From Labilithrix sp. (GTDB lineage Bacteria; Myxococcota_A; Polyangia; Polyangiales; Polyangiaceae), in assembly GCA_019637105.1 (NCBI GenBank), contig JAHBWF010000055.1:1-43870 (forward strand): a stretch of DNA of 43,870 bases, given 5' to 3'. Under the pieces are notes generated by a model. The model was not told the DNA's origin, made no database searches, and was given only the letters and a program-made list of their open reading frames with translations. Each line of letters begins with the position of its first letter. The first letter of the stretch is position 1. Positions 1 to 7,320 of the stretch are shown here, in pieces. A program made the position numbers and the translations under genes.

Positions 1-1
1 G

Positions 2-79
2 CTCTTCGACGCACATGGCTCGCGGCTTTCGGTGCTGCGCGCCGTGAGCCGAGCTCGGTCGACGCCGGCCGGCGCCTGA
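2..79 (+). CDS. Possible C-terminal end of a gene cut by the window edge
   Basis: Reading frame 2 from the window edge stays open for 25 codons with mostly G or C in third positions and ends at TGA (77-79). The peptide starts LFDAHGSRL and ends in ARSTPAGA. It is too short to recognise. The codon bias is the only support, and an open frame this short is common by chance at this GC content. Confidence 0.25.
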   Translation, partial: LFDAHGSRLSVLRAVSRARSTPAGA

Positions 80-210
80 CGTCCGCGGGAAGTCGGCCAC
101 GGTCGCGGGCGGGCCTCGTCGGCGCTCTCCGCGGCGCCGCGGCCGTCCTCGGCGCGCGTCCGTGCCTGATTTCCAGGGGGCGCGGAAAATCGACGGCGTT
201 AAGTGGACGG

Positions 211-228
211 ACGTTCAGTGCTGAACGT
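211..228. promoter_or_regulatory. 18-bp palindromic operator-like site
   Basis: ACGTTCAGTGCTGAACGT has perfect 8-bp arms around a 2-bp centre and ends 11 bp before the start codon of the small winged-helix-like gene at 240. A perfect palindrome this close to a start suggests a dimeric repressor site. The downstream protein itself is an obvious candidate binder (inference). Confidence 0.55.
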
Positions 229-239
229 AAGCTCACTCC

Positions 240-533
240 ATGAGCCTCGAGATCGACGTCCTCCGCGCCCTCCTCCGTCTCGCTCGCCGCCGCACGCCGC
301 CCACGCTCGAACAGCTCGTCGTTCGCGTGGGCGGTGAAGAGGCCGATGTCCGCCGCGCCCTCGGCTCGCTCGCGAAGAGCGGGCTCGTCCAGCGCACCCC
401 CGCCGGGCTGCGCCTCTCGCTCGCCGGCCTCGCGGTCGCGGTCGCGTGCGCGCAGCGCCCGGCGACGCGCCCGGCTCGACCGGCGACCCGGCCGCCGGTC
501 GTCCCGCTCGTCCGTCGTCGCCGCGCGGCGTGA
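240..533 (+). CDS. Small winged-helix-like protein, possible transcriptional regulator
   Basis: This is a 97-aa protein starting MSLEIDVLRALLRLA. Residues about 1-65 read as a helix-turn-helix/winged-helix fold: an N-terminal helix, a segment TLEQLVVRVGGEEADVRRAL that fits a helix-turn-helix, then a recognition-like helix and a short beta wing (LAKSGLVQRTPAGLRLSLAG). The last 30 residues are Pro/Arg-rich and probably disordered. No ligand-binding domain is present. The 18-bp palindrome just upstream supports both the start codon and an autoregulatory role. No clear Shine-Dalgarno sequence is seen. The specific family is not recognised, so the regulator role is inferred from fold-like spacing and the neighbouring site. 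Confidence 0.55.
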   Translation: MSLEIDVLRALLRLARRRTPPTLEQLVVRVGGEEADVRRALGSLAKSGLVQRTPAGLRLSLAGLAVAVACAQRPATRPARPATRPPVVPLVRRRRAA

Positions 534-552
534 GCGCAGGCTCGGCGTCGTC

Positions 553-605
553 CGTCGCCGCGCGCCTCGAGCGCCGCGTGCGTCGTCGCCGCGCGCCTCG
601 AGCGC
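553..605. repeat. 22-bp direct repeat in a 166-bp gene-free stretch
   Basis: The sequence CGTCGCCGCGCGCCTCGAGC plus GC occurs twice, at 553-574 and 584-605, in the gap (534-699) before the MutS-family gene. The gap is otherwise low-complexity GC-rich DNA. No function can be assigned. Confidence 0.5.
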
Positions 606-699
606 GGCGGGCGACCGGCGGAGCTCTCAGGCGCGCCCCGGCGCTCAGCGCCCCGGCGGGCGGGCAGGCGGCGGGCAGGCGTGATAAGGGTCCCGTCCC

Positions 700-2577
700 G
701 TGACGGGTCCGCGAGAGAAACACGAGGCCGCGCTCGCCGCGCGGAGAGCAGGGGCCGAGGCCCTCGAGTCCAAGGCTCGCGCGATCGGAAACGGCCGCCT
801 CGTCGCCGCGCTCGGCGCCATCGGCTTGATCGGCGCGATCGCCTTCGCCGACATGCCGCGCCAGGCGTGGCTCGGCGTCGTCGCGCTCGTCTTGACGTTC
901 GCGACGCTCGTGGTCGTCCACGCCCGCGTCCACGCGCAGAAGGACAAGGCGACCGCCGCGATGCGCTTCCACGAGCGCGCGCTCGCGCGCATGGACGGCA
1001 AGTGGCGTTCGTTCCCGTCCACCGGCGAGCGGTGGGCGGTCGCGACGCATCCTTACGCGGGCGACCTCGACGTGTTCGGTCGGGCTTCGCTCTTCCAGCG
1101 CCTCGACGCGACCTCCACGCGCTACGGCGAAGAGGTCCTCGCGCGCTGGCTCTCGGGCGAGGGCGCGCCGTCGGGGATCGCCGAGTTCGCCGACGCCGTG
1201 CGGCAGCGGCAGGCCGCCGTGCGCGACCTCGCGCCCCGGCTGACCCTCCGCGAAGAGCTCGCCGCCCTCGGCTCGCTGCTCGAGGATCAGGACGACAAAC
1301 CCGACCCGCGCCCGTTCGTCATGTGGGCCGGGCAGGCGCAGACGAGCGCCGGAGGCGGGCGGCTCCCCGGAGCGCTCCGCGTCGTCGCGCTGGTCGTCCC
1401 GCTGGCGACGGTCGGCGCGCTGATCGCGGGCGGCATGGGCCTCGTCCACCGGATGCTCTTCCTCCTGCCGTTCGCGGTGAGCGTCTCGATCCTCGCGGCG
1501 CTGCGCGCGCGGATCCAGCCGTCGCTCGAGGCGGCGTCGTCGAAGGAGAGCGCGCTCTCGCGCTACGGTGGGATGCTCCGCCTCCTCGAAGACGAGGAGC
1601 TCGAGGCGCCGCTGCTCGTCGGGCTGCAGAAGCGCTTGAAGGAGAGCGGCGCGTCGGCCACGCGCGAGATGGCGGCGCTCTCGCGGATCGTCGGCTTCGT
1701 CGACGCGCGGCACAACGAGGTCTTCCGCTTCTTCATCGGGCCCGCGCTGATGTGGGACCTCTGGTGCGCGCTCGCGCTCGAGGGCTGGCGCGCGCGGGCC
1801 GGCAAGGCCGCGTTCGGTTGGTTCCGCGCGCTCGCCGAGCTCGAGGCGCTCGCGTCGATCGCCGGCTTCGCGTTCGAGAACCCGGACCACGCCTTCCCCG
1901 AGATCGTCACCGACCGCGCGCTCTTCGAGGCCGAGGCGCTCGGGCACCCGCTCATCGACGGCGACAAGCGCGTCTCGAACGACGTCACCGTCGCCGGGCC
2001 CGGACACGCGCTCGTGGTCACGGGCTCGAACATGTCGGGGAAGAGCACGCTCCTCCGCGCGATCGGGATCAACACGGTGCTGACGAACGCGGGCGGCCCC
2101 GTCTGCGCGAAGTCGCTCCGCGCGTCGCGGCTCGCGGTGGCCACGAGCATGCGCGTGTCCGACTCCCTCGAGGAGGGCACGAGCCGGTTCTACGCGGAGC
2201 TGAAGAAGCTCAAGCTCGTCCTCGACCTCGCGCGCAAGGTGCACAAGGACCCGGCGGAGGGCACGCTGCTCTTCCTCCTCGACGAGATCCTCCACGGCAC
2301 CAACACGCGCGAGCGGCTCATCGGGGCCCGCGCGATCCTGATGGAGCTGCTCGCGCAAGGCGCGATGGGCGCGGTCTCGACGCACGATCTCGGGCTGGGG
2401 GACCTCGAGAAGGAGAAGCCAGACCACGTCGAGAACGTCCACTTCGAGGAGCAGGTCGAAGGCGACGTGATGAGCTTCGACTACCTCTTGCGGCGCGGCG
2501 TCGTTCAGAGCTCGAACGCGCTCCGGCTCATGAAGATCGTCGGGCTCGACGTGATGGCGGCGAGCGAGACGACCTGA
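700..2577 (+). CDS. Membrane-anchored MutS-family ATPase
   Basis: This 625-aa protein has the MutS-type ATPase (domain V) at its C-terminus: Walker A GSNMSGKST near residue 441 and Walker B LLFLLDEILHGTNT near 523, followed by STHDLGLGDL. The central region (about 280-420) matches the lever/clamp part of MutS. Canonical mismatch-recognition domain I is absent. Instead there are two hydrophobic segments at about 27-46 and 50-70 and a further pair at about 225-270, so the protein is probably an inner-membrane protein with a cytoplasmic ATPase. This architecture is known in a MutS-related family whose role is unclear; a classical mismatch-repair role is unlikely. The start is GTG at 700. The stop lies 1 bp from the convergent moaA stop. 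Confidence 0.88.
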   Translation: MTGPREKHEAALAARRAGAEALESKARAIGNGRLVAALGAIGLIGAIAFADMPRQAWLGVVALVLTFATLVVVHARVHAQKDKATAAMRFHERALARMDGKWRSFPSTGERWAVATHPYAGDLDVFGRASLFQRLDATSTRYGEEVLARWLSGEGAPSGIAEFADAVRQRQAAVRDLAPRLTLREELAALGSLLEDQDDKPDPRPFVMWAGQAQTSAGGGRLPGALRVVALVVPLATVGALIAGGMGLVHRMLFLLPFAVSVSILAALRARIQPSLEAASSKESALSRYGGMLRLLEDEELEAPLLVGLQKRLKESGASATREMAALSRIVGFVDARHNEVFRFFIGPALMWDLWCALALEGWRARAGKAAFGWFRALAELEALASIAGFAFENPDHAFPEIVTDRALFEAEALGHPLIDGDKRVSNDVTVAGPGHALVVTGSNMSGKSTLLRAIGINTVLTNAGGPVCAKSLRASRLAVATSMRVSDSLEEGTSRFYAELKKLKLVLDLARKVHKDPAEGTLLFLLDEILHGTNTRERLIGARAILMELLAQGAMGAVSTHDLGLGDLEKEKPDHVENVHFEEQVEGDVMSFDYLLRRGVVQSSNALRLMKIVGLDVMAASETT

Positions 2578-2578
2578 C

Positions 2579-3574
2579 TCAGCCGCCGATGCCGCGCATC
2601 GAGACGGAGGCGGCGTCGGGCTCCGTGCAGCCCTTCCAGACGTCGCCGTCGGGCTTGAGGCGCCAGGCGTCGTCGACGGCGCCGGCGATCTTCGCGGGGT
2701 CGCCGCGCCGCGCGATGTGGCCGGCGGCGAGCCCGTCGTTCGTCGCGAGGCACGGGCGGAGGGTGCCGTCGGCGGCGACGCGGAGGCGGTCGCAGCCCTT
2801 GCAGTAGGTGTCGCTCGTGCCCGTGATGAAGCCGACTTTGCGGCCGTCGCCGCGCCGCGCGAAGAGGTACTTCGCCGGGCCGCGGTCGGCCTCGGCGAGC
2901 GCCTCGCCGCCGTGCAGGAGGTGGGCGAGCCGCGCGCGCATCTCGCTCGCGCGGACGACGCGGTCCTTCAGCTTGGCGCCCTCGCCGATGTGCATCACCT
3001 CGAGGAAGCGCGGGACGATGCCGCGCTCCCACGACCAGCGCACGATGTCCTCGAGCTCGCCGTCGTTCTCGCCGCGCACGACGACGGCGTTCAGCTTGAT
3101 CTCGTCGAAGCCGGCGGCGAGCGCGGCGTCGACGCCGCGGAGGACGACGTCGAGCCGCCCGCCCCGCGTCATCCGGCGGAAGCGCGCGGGATCGAGCGTG
3201 TCGAGCGAGACGTTGATCCGCATGAGGCCGGCGTCGCGGAGCGCGCGCGCGTGGCGCGCGAGGCGCGTGGCGTTGGTCGTCAGCGCGAGGTCGTCGAGGC
3301 CGAGCGCGCCGAGGAAGGCCACGACCTCGACGACCGCCGGGTGCAGCAGAGGCTCGCCGCCGGTCAACCGGACGCGGCGGACGCCCGCGCGGACGAGGCC
3401 CTCGGCCATCGTCTTCCAGGCGTCGATCTCGAGCCGGTCCTCGAGGTAGCCGTCGCGCTTGTCCGGCCGGCAGTAGACGCAGGCGAGATCGCAGCGGTCC
3501 GTCAGCGACAGGCGCACCGAGCGCGGCGGCGTGGCGGGCGCGGGGCGCGGCTGGAGGACGGGGAGGGCGACCAT
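2579..3574 (-). CDS. moaA: GTP 3',8-cyclase MoaA (molybdenum cofactor biosynthesis)
   Basis: MoaA is the radical-SAM enzyme that, with MoaC, converts GTP to cyclic pyranopterin monophosphate, the first step of molybdopterin synthesis. The N-terminal radical-SAM cluster motif is CDLACVYC (Cx3Cx2C), followed by the SAM-binding RLTGGEPLL. The C-terminal second 4Fe-4S motif is CKGC-x13-C, and the protein ends in RGIGG, the conserved C-terminal double glycine. The chosen start gives 331 aa (MVALPVLQ), normal for the family. The frame stays open upstream to 4024, but that extension is Arg/Ala-rich and overlaps moaB, so it is rejected. The gene diverges from moaB-moaD and converges on the MutS-family gene. 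Confidence 0.96.
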   Translation of the reverse strand: MVALPVLQPRPAPATPPRSVRLSLTDRCDLACVYCRPDKRDGYLEDRLEIDAWKTMAEGLVRAGVRRVRLTGGEPLLHPAVVEVVAFLGALGLDDLALTTNATRLARHARALRDAGLMRINVSLDTLDPARFRRMTRGGRLDVVLRGVDAALAAGFDEIKLNAVVVRGENDGELEDIVRWSWERGIVPRFLEVMHIGEGAKLKDRVVRASEMRARLAHLLHGGEALAEADRGPAKYLFARRGDGRKVGFITGTSDTYCKGCDRLRVAADGTLRPCLATNDGLAAGHIARRGDPAKIAGAVDDAWRLKPDGDVWKGCTEPDAASVSMRGIGG

Positions 3575-3920
3575 CGTGAAAGGTGAAGTGTACGCCGCGC
3601 CGCTCGGCCGAACGAGCGCCGGGCAGAGCGTATCGCGCATCGGAGGTGAGGGGGCAAGGCGGAGCCCGCGAGCGCGGCGCGTCCGGCCGGCGCCGGGGAC
3701 GCTCGGGGCGGAGCTCCAGCTCGCGGCGACGGTCGCGCTACGTCCCCCAGGCCTCCGCGCCGTGACGCGCCGACCGCCAGCGAGCACGGCGCGCACGAAC
3801 GCGAGCGCGCGAAGCGGGATGCCCACGGCGACGTCGAGCTCGGACGCCGCGGCAGCTCGCCGGTCCGCCGGACCATCCGACGTACGTGAGGTCGCGCTCG
3901 GTGTAGGATCGCGCCGATCC
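3575..3920. other. Divergent moaA/moaB intergenic region
   Basis: This is 346 bp of GC-rich DNA between the divergent starts of moaA and moaB, with no credible gene. It must hold both promoters. A -10-like TACACT lies about 25 nt before the moaA start on the minus strand, and a -10-like TAGGAT (3904-3909) lies just before moaB. Moco-sensing riboswitches precede moa genes in other bacteria; I could not recognise that structure here by eye. Confidence 0.6.
3906..3920 (+). promoter_or_regulatory. Hairpin abutting the moaB start codon
   Basis: GGATCGCGCCGATCC is a perfect inverted repeat (6-bp arms, 3-nt loop) that ends on the base before the moaB ATG. There is no Shine-Dalgarno sequence. It could be part of an operator overlapping the promoter, or a translation-control hairpin if the transcript begins upstream. 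Confidence 0.4.
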
Positions 3921-4424
3921 ATGAGCCCGCCGGCACGCGTCATCACCGTCACCGTCAGCGACACCCGCACCGCCGCGGACGACGCCTCGGGCGAGGCCCT
4001 CGTGGAGGAGCTCGCCGCGTTCACGCACGTGCGTCACGTCATCGTCGCCGACGAGCCTCGGGCGATCGCCGGCGTCGTCACGGACGCGGTCGCGAGCGGG
4101 GAGGCGGACGCGATCGTCTTCACCGGCGGTACGGGCATCGCGCCTCGCGACGTCACGCTCGAGGCGGTCTCCGCGCTCTTCGACAAGTCGCTCGACGGCT
4201 TCGGCGAGGCGTTCCGCCGGCTCTCGTGGGACGAGATCGGCCCGCGCGCCGTCCTGTCGCGGGCGGCCGCCGGGACGGTCGGGACGTGCCTCGTCTTCTT
4301 GCTCCCGGGGAGCGAGAAGGCGGCGAGGCTCGGCGCCCGCGCGCTCATCGCGCCGGTGCTCGCGCACGCGGTCGATCTCGTGAACGGGCGGACGAAGCAC
4401 CACGCCCACGGAGGCGCGCGGTGA
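3921..4424 (+). CDS. moaB: MoaB/MogA-type molybdopterin adenylyltransferase
   Basis: This 167-aa protein of the MoaB/MogA fold adenylylates molybdopterin before molybdate insertion by MoeA. Visible signatures are the N-terminal VITVTVSDTRT, the substrate-binding loop IVFTGGTGIAPRDVTLEA near residues 66-83, and the C-terminal LLPGSEKAARLG. The length matches MoaB (about 170 aa). ATG at 3921 is chosen because homology-like sequence starts at once; the frame is open further upstream to 3531 but that part is compositionally noise. The last bases overlap the moaD start by 4 bp (GTGA), so moaB and moaD are translationally coupled. Confidence 0.92.
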   Translation: MSPPARVITVTVSDTRTAADDASGEALVEELAAFTHVRHVIVADEPRAIAGVVTDAVASGEADAIVFTGGTGIAPRDVTLEAVSALFDKSLDGFGEAFRRLSWDEIGPRAVLSRAAAGTVGTCLVFLLPGSEKAARLGARALIAPVLAHAVDLVNGRTKHHAHGGAR

Positions 4425-4669
4425 CGATCACGCTCCTCTACTTCGCCGCCGTTCGGGAGCTGGTCGGGCGGGACGAGGAGCGCGTGACGCTCCCGCCGGA
4501 CGTCGGGTCGATCGCCGAGCTCGCCGCCTTCCTCGAGCGGCGCCACGCGGCGCTCGCGGGGCGTCTCGCGTCGGTGCGCTTCGCGCGCAACGAGACGTTC
4601 GCGACCCGCGACGAGGCGCTCGCGGAGGGCGACGTCGTCGCGCTGATCCCGCCGGTCGCCGGCGGCTGA
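4421..4669 (+). CDS. moaD: Molybdopterin synthase small subunit MoaD
   Basis: This is an 82-aa ubiquitin-fold sulfur carrier. It begins MTITLLYFAAVRELVG, contains the typical NETFATRDEALAEGDVVALIPP segment, and ends in VAGG; the terminal Gly-Gly is the site of adenylation and thiocarboxylation. It partners MoaE to convert cPMP to molybdopterin. The GTG start overlaps the moaB stop by 4 bp. The partner gene moaE lies 160 bp downstream on the opposite strand, which is unusual since moaD and moaE are often adjacent in one operon. No MoeB-like activating enzyme is encoded in the window. Confidence 0.93.
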   Translation: MTITLLYFAAVRELVGRDEERVTLPPDVGSIAELAAFLERRHAALAGRLASVRFARNETFATRDEALAEGDVVALIPPVAGG

Positions 4670-4688
4670 GCGTCGCGTAGGAACGGAA

Positions 4689-4728
4689 GGCGGCTCGGAC
4701 TCCGGGAATCGAGCCGCACCGGGCCGCC
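4689..4728. terminator. Hairpin between convergent moaD and moaE
   Basis: GGCGG and CGGCTCG arms pair with CGAGCCG and CCGCC (inner arms 4691-4697 and 4710-4716, 12-nt loop; outer pairing to 4728). It lies about 20 bp past the moaD stop in a 160-bp convergent gap. No T-tract follows, so intrinsic termination is only plausible. Confidence 0.4.
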
Positions 4729-4829
4729 TCGCCCATCGGGGCGAGCCCGATATGGGCGTCCCGTCTTGGCGAGGTGCGCTCGACGGGCGGTCCGAGCGAG
4801 CGGCCTCGCCCGGATCGAGCCGCCGCCCT

Positions 4830-5399
4830 TCACGGCTCGCGCGGCTCGCGCCTCGCCGCGTCGTGCTCGCGCCTCGCCGCGTCGTGCTCGTGCCCCGCCG
4901 CGTCGTGCTCGTGGCCGGGGCCGCAGCGCGCGTCCTCCCAGCCGACCCACGCCGCTCCGTCGGGGCCGATCTCGCGCTTCCAGATCGGCACGCGCGACTT
5001 GATGCGGTCGATGAGCGCGCGGCACGCCTCGAACGCTTCACCGCGATGAGGCGCGCTGGCCGCGCAGACGACCGCGGCCTCGCCGACCTCGAGCGATCCG
5101 GTGCGATGCATCGCCGCGACGCGGACGCCGGGGAGCTCCGCCTCGATCTCGACGGCGACGCGCTCCATCTCGCGCCTCGCCATCGAGGCGTAGGCGGAGT
5201 ACTCGAGGCGCGTCACGGCGCGTCCGGCGCTCTCGTCCCGCACGACGCCGACGAAGACCGCGAGCCCGCCGGCGCCCGGGCGCCGGACGCGCGCGAGCGC
5301 CTCGTCCACCGAGAGCGGCGCCTCGCGGACGTCCGTACGCGGGGCGTCGTCGTCCGGCGTCGTCCCGCGGGCGCCCGCGCGCTCCGGGGCGCTCGTCAC
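4830..5399 (-). CDS. moaE: Molybdopterin synthase large subunit MoaE with a His/Asp/Arg-rich tail
   Basis: MoaE binds cPMP and receives sulfur from MoaD. The core (about residues 20-160) has GLAVFVGVVRDESAGRAVTR, the YSAYASMARREME segment, MHRTGSLEVGE, the SAPHRGEAFEACRALIDRIK region and VPIWKRE with the catalytic-type lysines. The protein is 189 aa against about 150 for typical MoaE. The excess is a short N-terminal extension and a C-terminal tail of near-identical 7-residue units (GHEHDAA, GHEHDAA, RREHDAA, RREPREP). The start is GTG at 5399, overlapping the moaC stop by 4 bp. Confidence 0.94.
   Translation of the reverse strand: MTSAPERAGARGTTPDDDAPRTDVREAPLSVDEALARVRRPGAGGLAVFVGVVRDESAGRAVTRLEYSAYASMARREMERVAVEIEAELPGVRVAAMHRTGSLEVGEAAVVCAASAPHRGEAFEACRALIDRIKSRVPIWKREIGPDGAAWVGWEDARCGPGHEHDAAGHEHDAARREHDAARREPREP
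4848..4910. repeat. Three tandem 21-bp repeats in the 3' end of moaE
   Basis: Two identical 21-bp units (4848-4868, 4869-4889) and a third with two changes (4890-4910) encode the EHDAA-type heptads of the MoaE tail. Being a multiple of 3 they keep the frame, so copy number could vary without breaking the protein. Confidence 0.85.
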
Positions 5400-5905
5400 G
5401 GCGCCCCGCCGGCGTCGGCAGGACGTGTCCAGTGCCCGCTCCGTCCTCCGGCCTTCTCGAGCAGCGCGACGTCGAACGACATGCCGCGATCGGCGGCCTT
5501 GAGCATGTCGTAGAGGGTCAGCGCCGCGGCGCTCGCCGCGACCATCGCCTCCATCTCGACGCCGGTGCGGTCGCGCGCCTCGGCGGTGGCGTCGACGACG
5601 ACGTCGCCGTCTTCCAGGCGGATCGCCACCTCCACGCGCGTGAGGTGCACGGAGTGGCAGAGCGGGATCAGCTGAGGCGTGAGCTTCGAGGCCTGGATGC
5701 CGGCGATGCGCGCCGCCGCGAGGACGTCGCCCTTCGGCGTCGCGCCGGCCTCGAGCGCGCGGTACGTCGCCTCGCTCATGCGCACGCGCGCGCGCGCCGT
5801 CGCCCTCCGCGTGGTGACGTCCTTGGCGCCGACGTCGACCATGTGCGCGTGCCCCTCGGCGTCGAGGTGCGTCAGCGCGATGCGGGGGTCGTCGTCGTTC
5901 GTCAT
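5396..5905 (-). CDS. moaC: Cyclic pyranopterin monophosphate synthase MoaC
   Basis: MoaC rearranges the MoaA product to cPMP. The 169-aa sequence shows the family landmarks HMVDVGAKDVTTRRATA near the N-terminus, KGDVLAAARIAGIQASK, LIPLCHSVHLT, and TGVEMEAMVAASAAALTLYDM with the catalytic region AADRGMSF. The start ATG (5905) overlaps the moeA stop by 4 bp, and the stop overlaps moaE by 4 bp, so moeA-moaC-moaE form one translationally coupled leftward operon. The length is typical (about 160 aa). Confidence 0.96.
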   Translation of the reverse strand: MTNDDDPRIALTHLDAEGHAHMVDVGAKDVTTRRATARARVRMSEATYRALEAGATPKGDVLAAARIAGIQASKLTPQLIPLCHSVHLTRVEVAIRLEDGDVVVDATAEARDRTGVEMEAMVAASAAALTLYDMLKAADRGMSFDVALLEKAGGRSGHWTRPADAGGAP

Positions 5906-7170
5906 GGTGCTCGAGCCTCCGATCCGCCGGACAGATCGCTCCAGAGGAGGACGTCGACCTCGGCGCCCGCGGGGACGCCGTTCGACTCGGCCGGGATGAA
6001 CACGAGCGCGTCCGACTGCGCCATCGTCGTCACCGCGCCGCTCGCCTGGTTGCCGAGCGTCGTCACGCCGAGCTGCGAGTCCTCGCCGTACGTCACCGTC
6101 GCCCGCGCGAGCTCGAGCCGGCCGGGATCGTGCGCGTGCGCGCGCGTCATCCTCGCGCGCCGTCGGGCGGGGAACGGCCGGAGATCGCCCTGCATCGCGC
6201 GGAGGAGCGGCACGCCGAAGAGCGCGAAGGTGACGGCCGCGCTCGCCGGGTTGCCCGGGAGGCCCAGCACGATCGCGTCGCGACGGCCGCTCCGCGCGAA
6301 GCGCCCGACGACGAGCGGCTTGCCGGGCTTCATCGCCACGCGCCAGAAATCGAGCGCGACGCCCACCGCCTCGAGCGCGGGCCGCACGAGATCGTGATCG
6401 CCGACGCTCACCCCGCCGACCGTGACCACGACGTCGGCGGCGGCGAGCGCGGCGGCGAACGCGCGCTCGGTCGCGGCGCGCTCGTCGCGGACGAACGGCA
6501 GGGCGCGCGCCCGCGCGCCCGCGCGCCGCGCCATCGCGCGGAGGACGACGGTGTTCGACTCCGGGATGGTGCCCGGGACGGCGTCGGTGCCCGGGCGCCT
6601 GGGCTCGTCGCCGGTCGCGAGGATCGCGACCTCGGGCCGGCGGGTCACCGGCGCGTCGGCGTCGTCGAGCGCCGCCGCGACGGCGAGGTGGGCCGGCCCG
6701 AGCCGCGTCCCGCGCGCGATCGCGATCGCGCCCGCCGCGAGATCGGCGCCGCGCTTGCGGACGCCCTGCCCGGGACGAGGCAGCGCCGTCAGGACGGCGA
6801 AGTCGCCGTCGCGGGTGACGTTCTCCTGCATGACGACGGCGTCGGCGCCCGCGGGCAGCGCGCCGCCCGTGAAGATGCGCATCGCGGCGCCCGGCTCGAG
6901 CGCGTCCGGGACGGCGCCGGTTCGGCTCTCGCCGCGGACCGGCAGGCGGAGCGGGAGCTCGCCCTGGAGGTCGCGCGCGCGAACCGCGTAGCCGTCCATC
7001 GCGCTGTAGTCGAAGCCCGGGAGATCCGCGCGCGCGACGAGGTCCTCCGCGAGCACGCGACCGTCGAGCTCTTCGATCGCCACGCGCTCGATCGGGAGCA
7101 CGGGCGCCCCGAGGGCGAGGACGCGCGCGAGGGCCTCTTCGAAGCGGAGCACGGGGAACGCGTACCACAC
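5902..7170 (-). CDS. moeA: Molybdopterin molybdenumtransferase MoeA
   Basis: MoeA inserts molybdate into adenylylated molybdopterin. The 422-aa protein has the family's domain order: LPGFDYSAMDGYAVRA with the conserved Asp near residue 55, RIFTGGALPAGADAVVMQEN, a MoaB/MogA-like domain with ILATGDEP and VGGVSVGDHD, then MKPGKPLVVG, GLPGNPASA and a C-terminal beta-barrel domain ending LLWSDLSGGS. The length matches E. coli MoeA (411 aa). It is the first gene of the moeA-moaC-moaE operon. The start at 7170 (MWYAFPVLRFEEAL) is in the right place relative to the family's N-terminus. Confidence 0.95.
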   Translation of the reverse strand: MWYAFPVLRFEEALARVLALGAPVLPIERVAIEELDGRVLAEDLVARADLPGFDYSAMDGYAVRARDLQGELPLRLPVRGESRTGAVPDALEPGAAMRIFTGGALPAGADAVVMQENVTRDGDFAVLTALPRPGQGVRKRGADLAAGAIAIARGTRLGPAHLAVAAALDDADAPVTRRPEVAILATGDEPRRPGTDAVPGTIPESNTVVLRAMARRAGARARALPFVRDERAATERAFAAALAAADVVVTVGGVSVGDHDLVRPALEAVGVALDFWRVAMKPGKPLVVGRFARSGRRDAIVLGLPGNPASAAVTFALFGVPLLRAMQGDLRPFPARRRARMTRAHAHDPGRLELARATVTYGEDSQLGVTTLGNQASGAVTTMAQSDALVFIPAESNGVPAGAEVDVLLWSDLSGGSEARAP

Positions 7171-7191
7171 GGCGGGGGCGCCCTCGAACGC

Positions 7192-7218
7192 ATTTCACGG
7201 CCCATGGCGGGCCGAAAT
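7192..7218. promoter_or_regulatory. Inverted repeat upstream of moeA
   Basis: ATTT and CGGCCC on the left pair with GGGCCG and AAAT on the right across a 5-nt loop, with a 2-nt bulge. It lies 22 bp upstream of the moeA start in the 150-bp gap to epmA. It could be an operator for the moeA-moaC-moaE operon; nothing shows which protein would bind. Confidence 0.3.
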
Positions 7219-7320
7219 CGAGCTCGCCCGGCGGTCGCGCGGGCCCGTCCCGGCTCGATCCCGGCGTCCGCTCGGGGGCCTCGGCCTCCCGGTGAGCGCG
7301 TCTCGGCGTCGAAAATGCGC

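Noticed and set aside
199-2442. Long minus-strand open frame (747 codons) across the MutS-family gene
   Set aside because: It is antisense to a gene with clear Walker motifs; its product is Arg/Glu/Ala-rich without domains, typical of high-GC shadow frames.
3575-3920. Moco riboswitch upstream of moaA
   Set aside because: The position would suit one, but I could not identify the conserved core or stems by eye; a covariance-model search would decide.
3575-4024. N-terminal extension of MoaA from 4024
   Set aside because: The extension is Arg/Ala/Pro-rich, overlaps moaB on the other strand and is not present in the family; 331 aa is the normal size.
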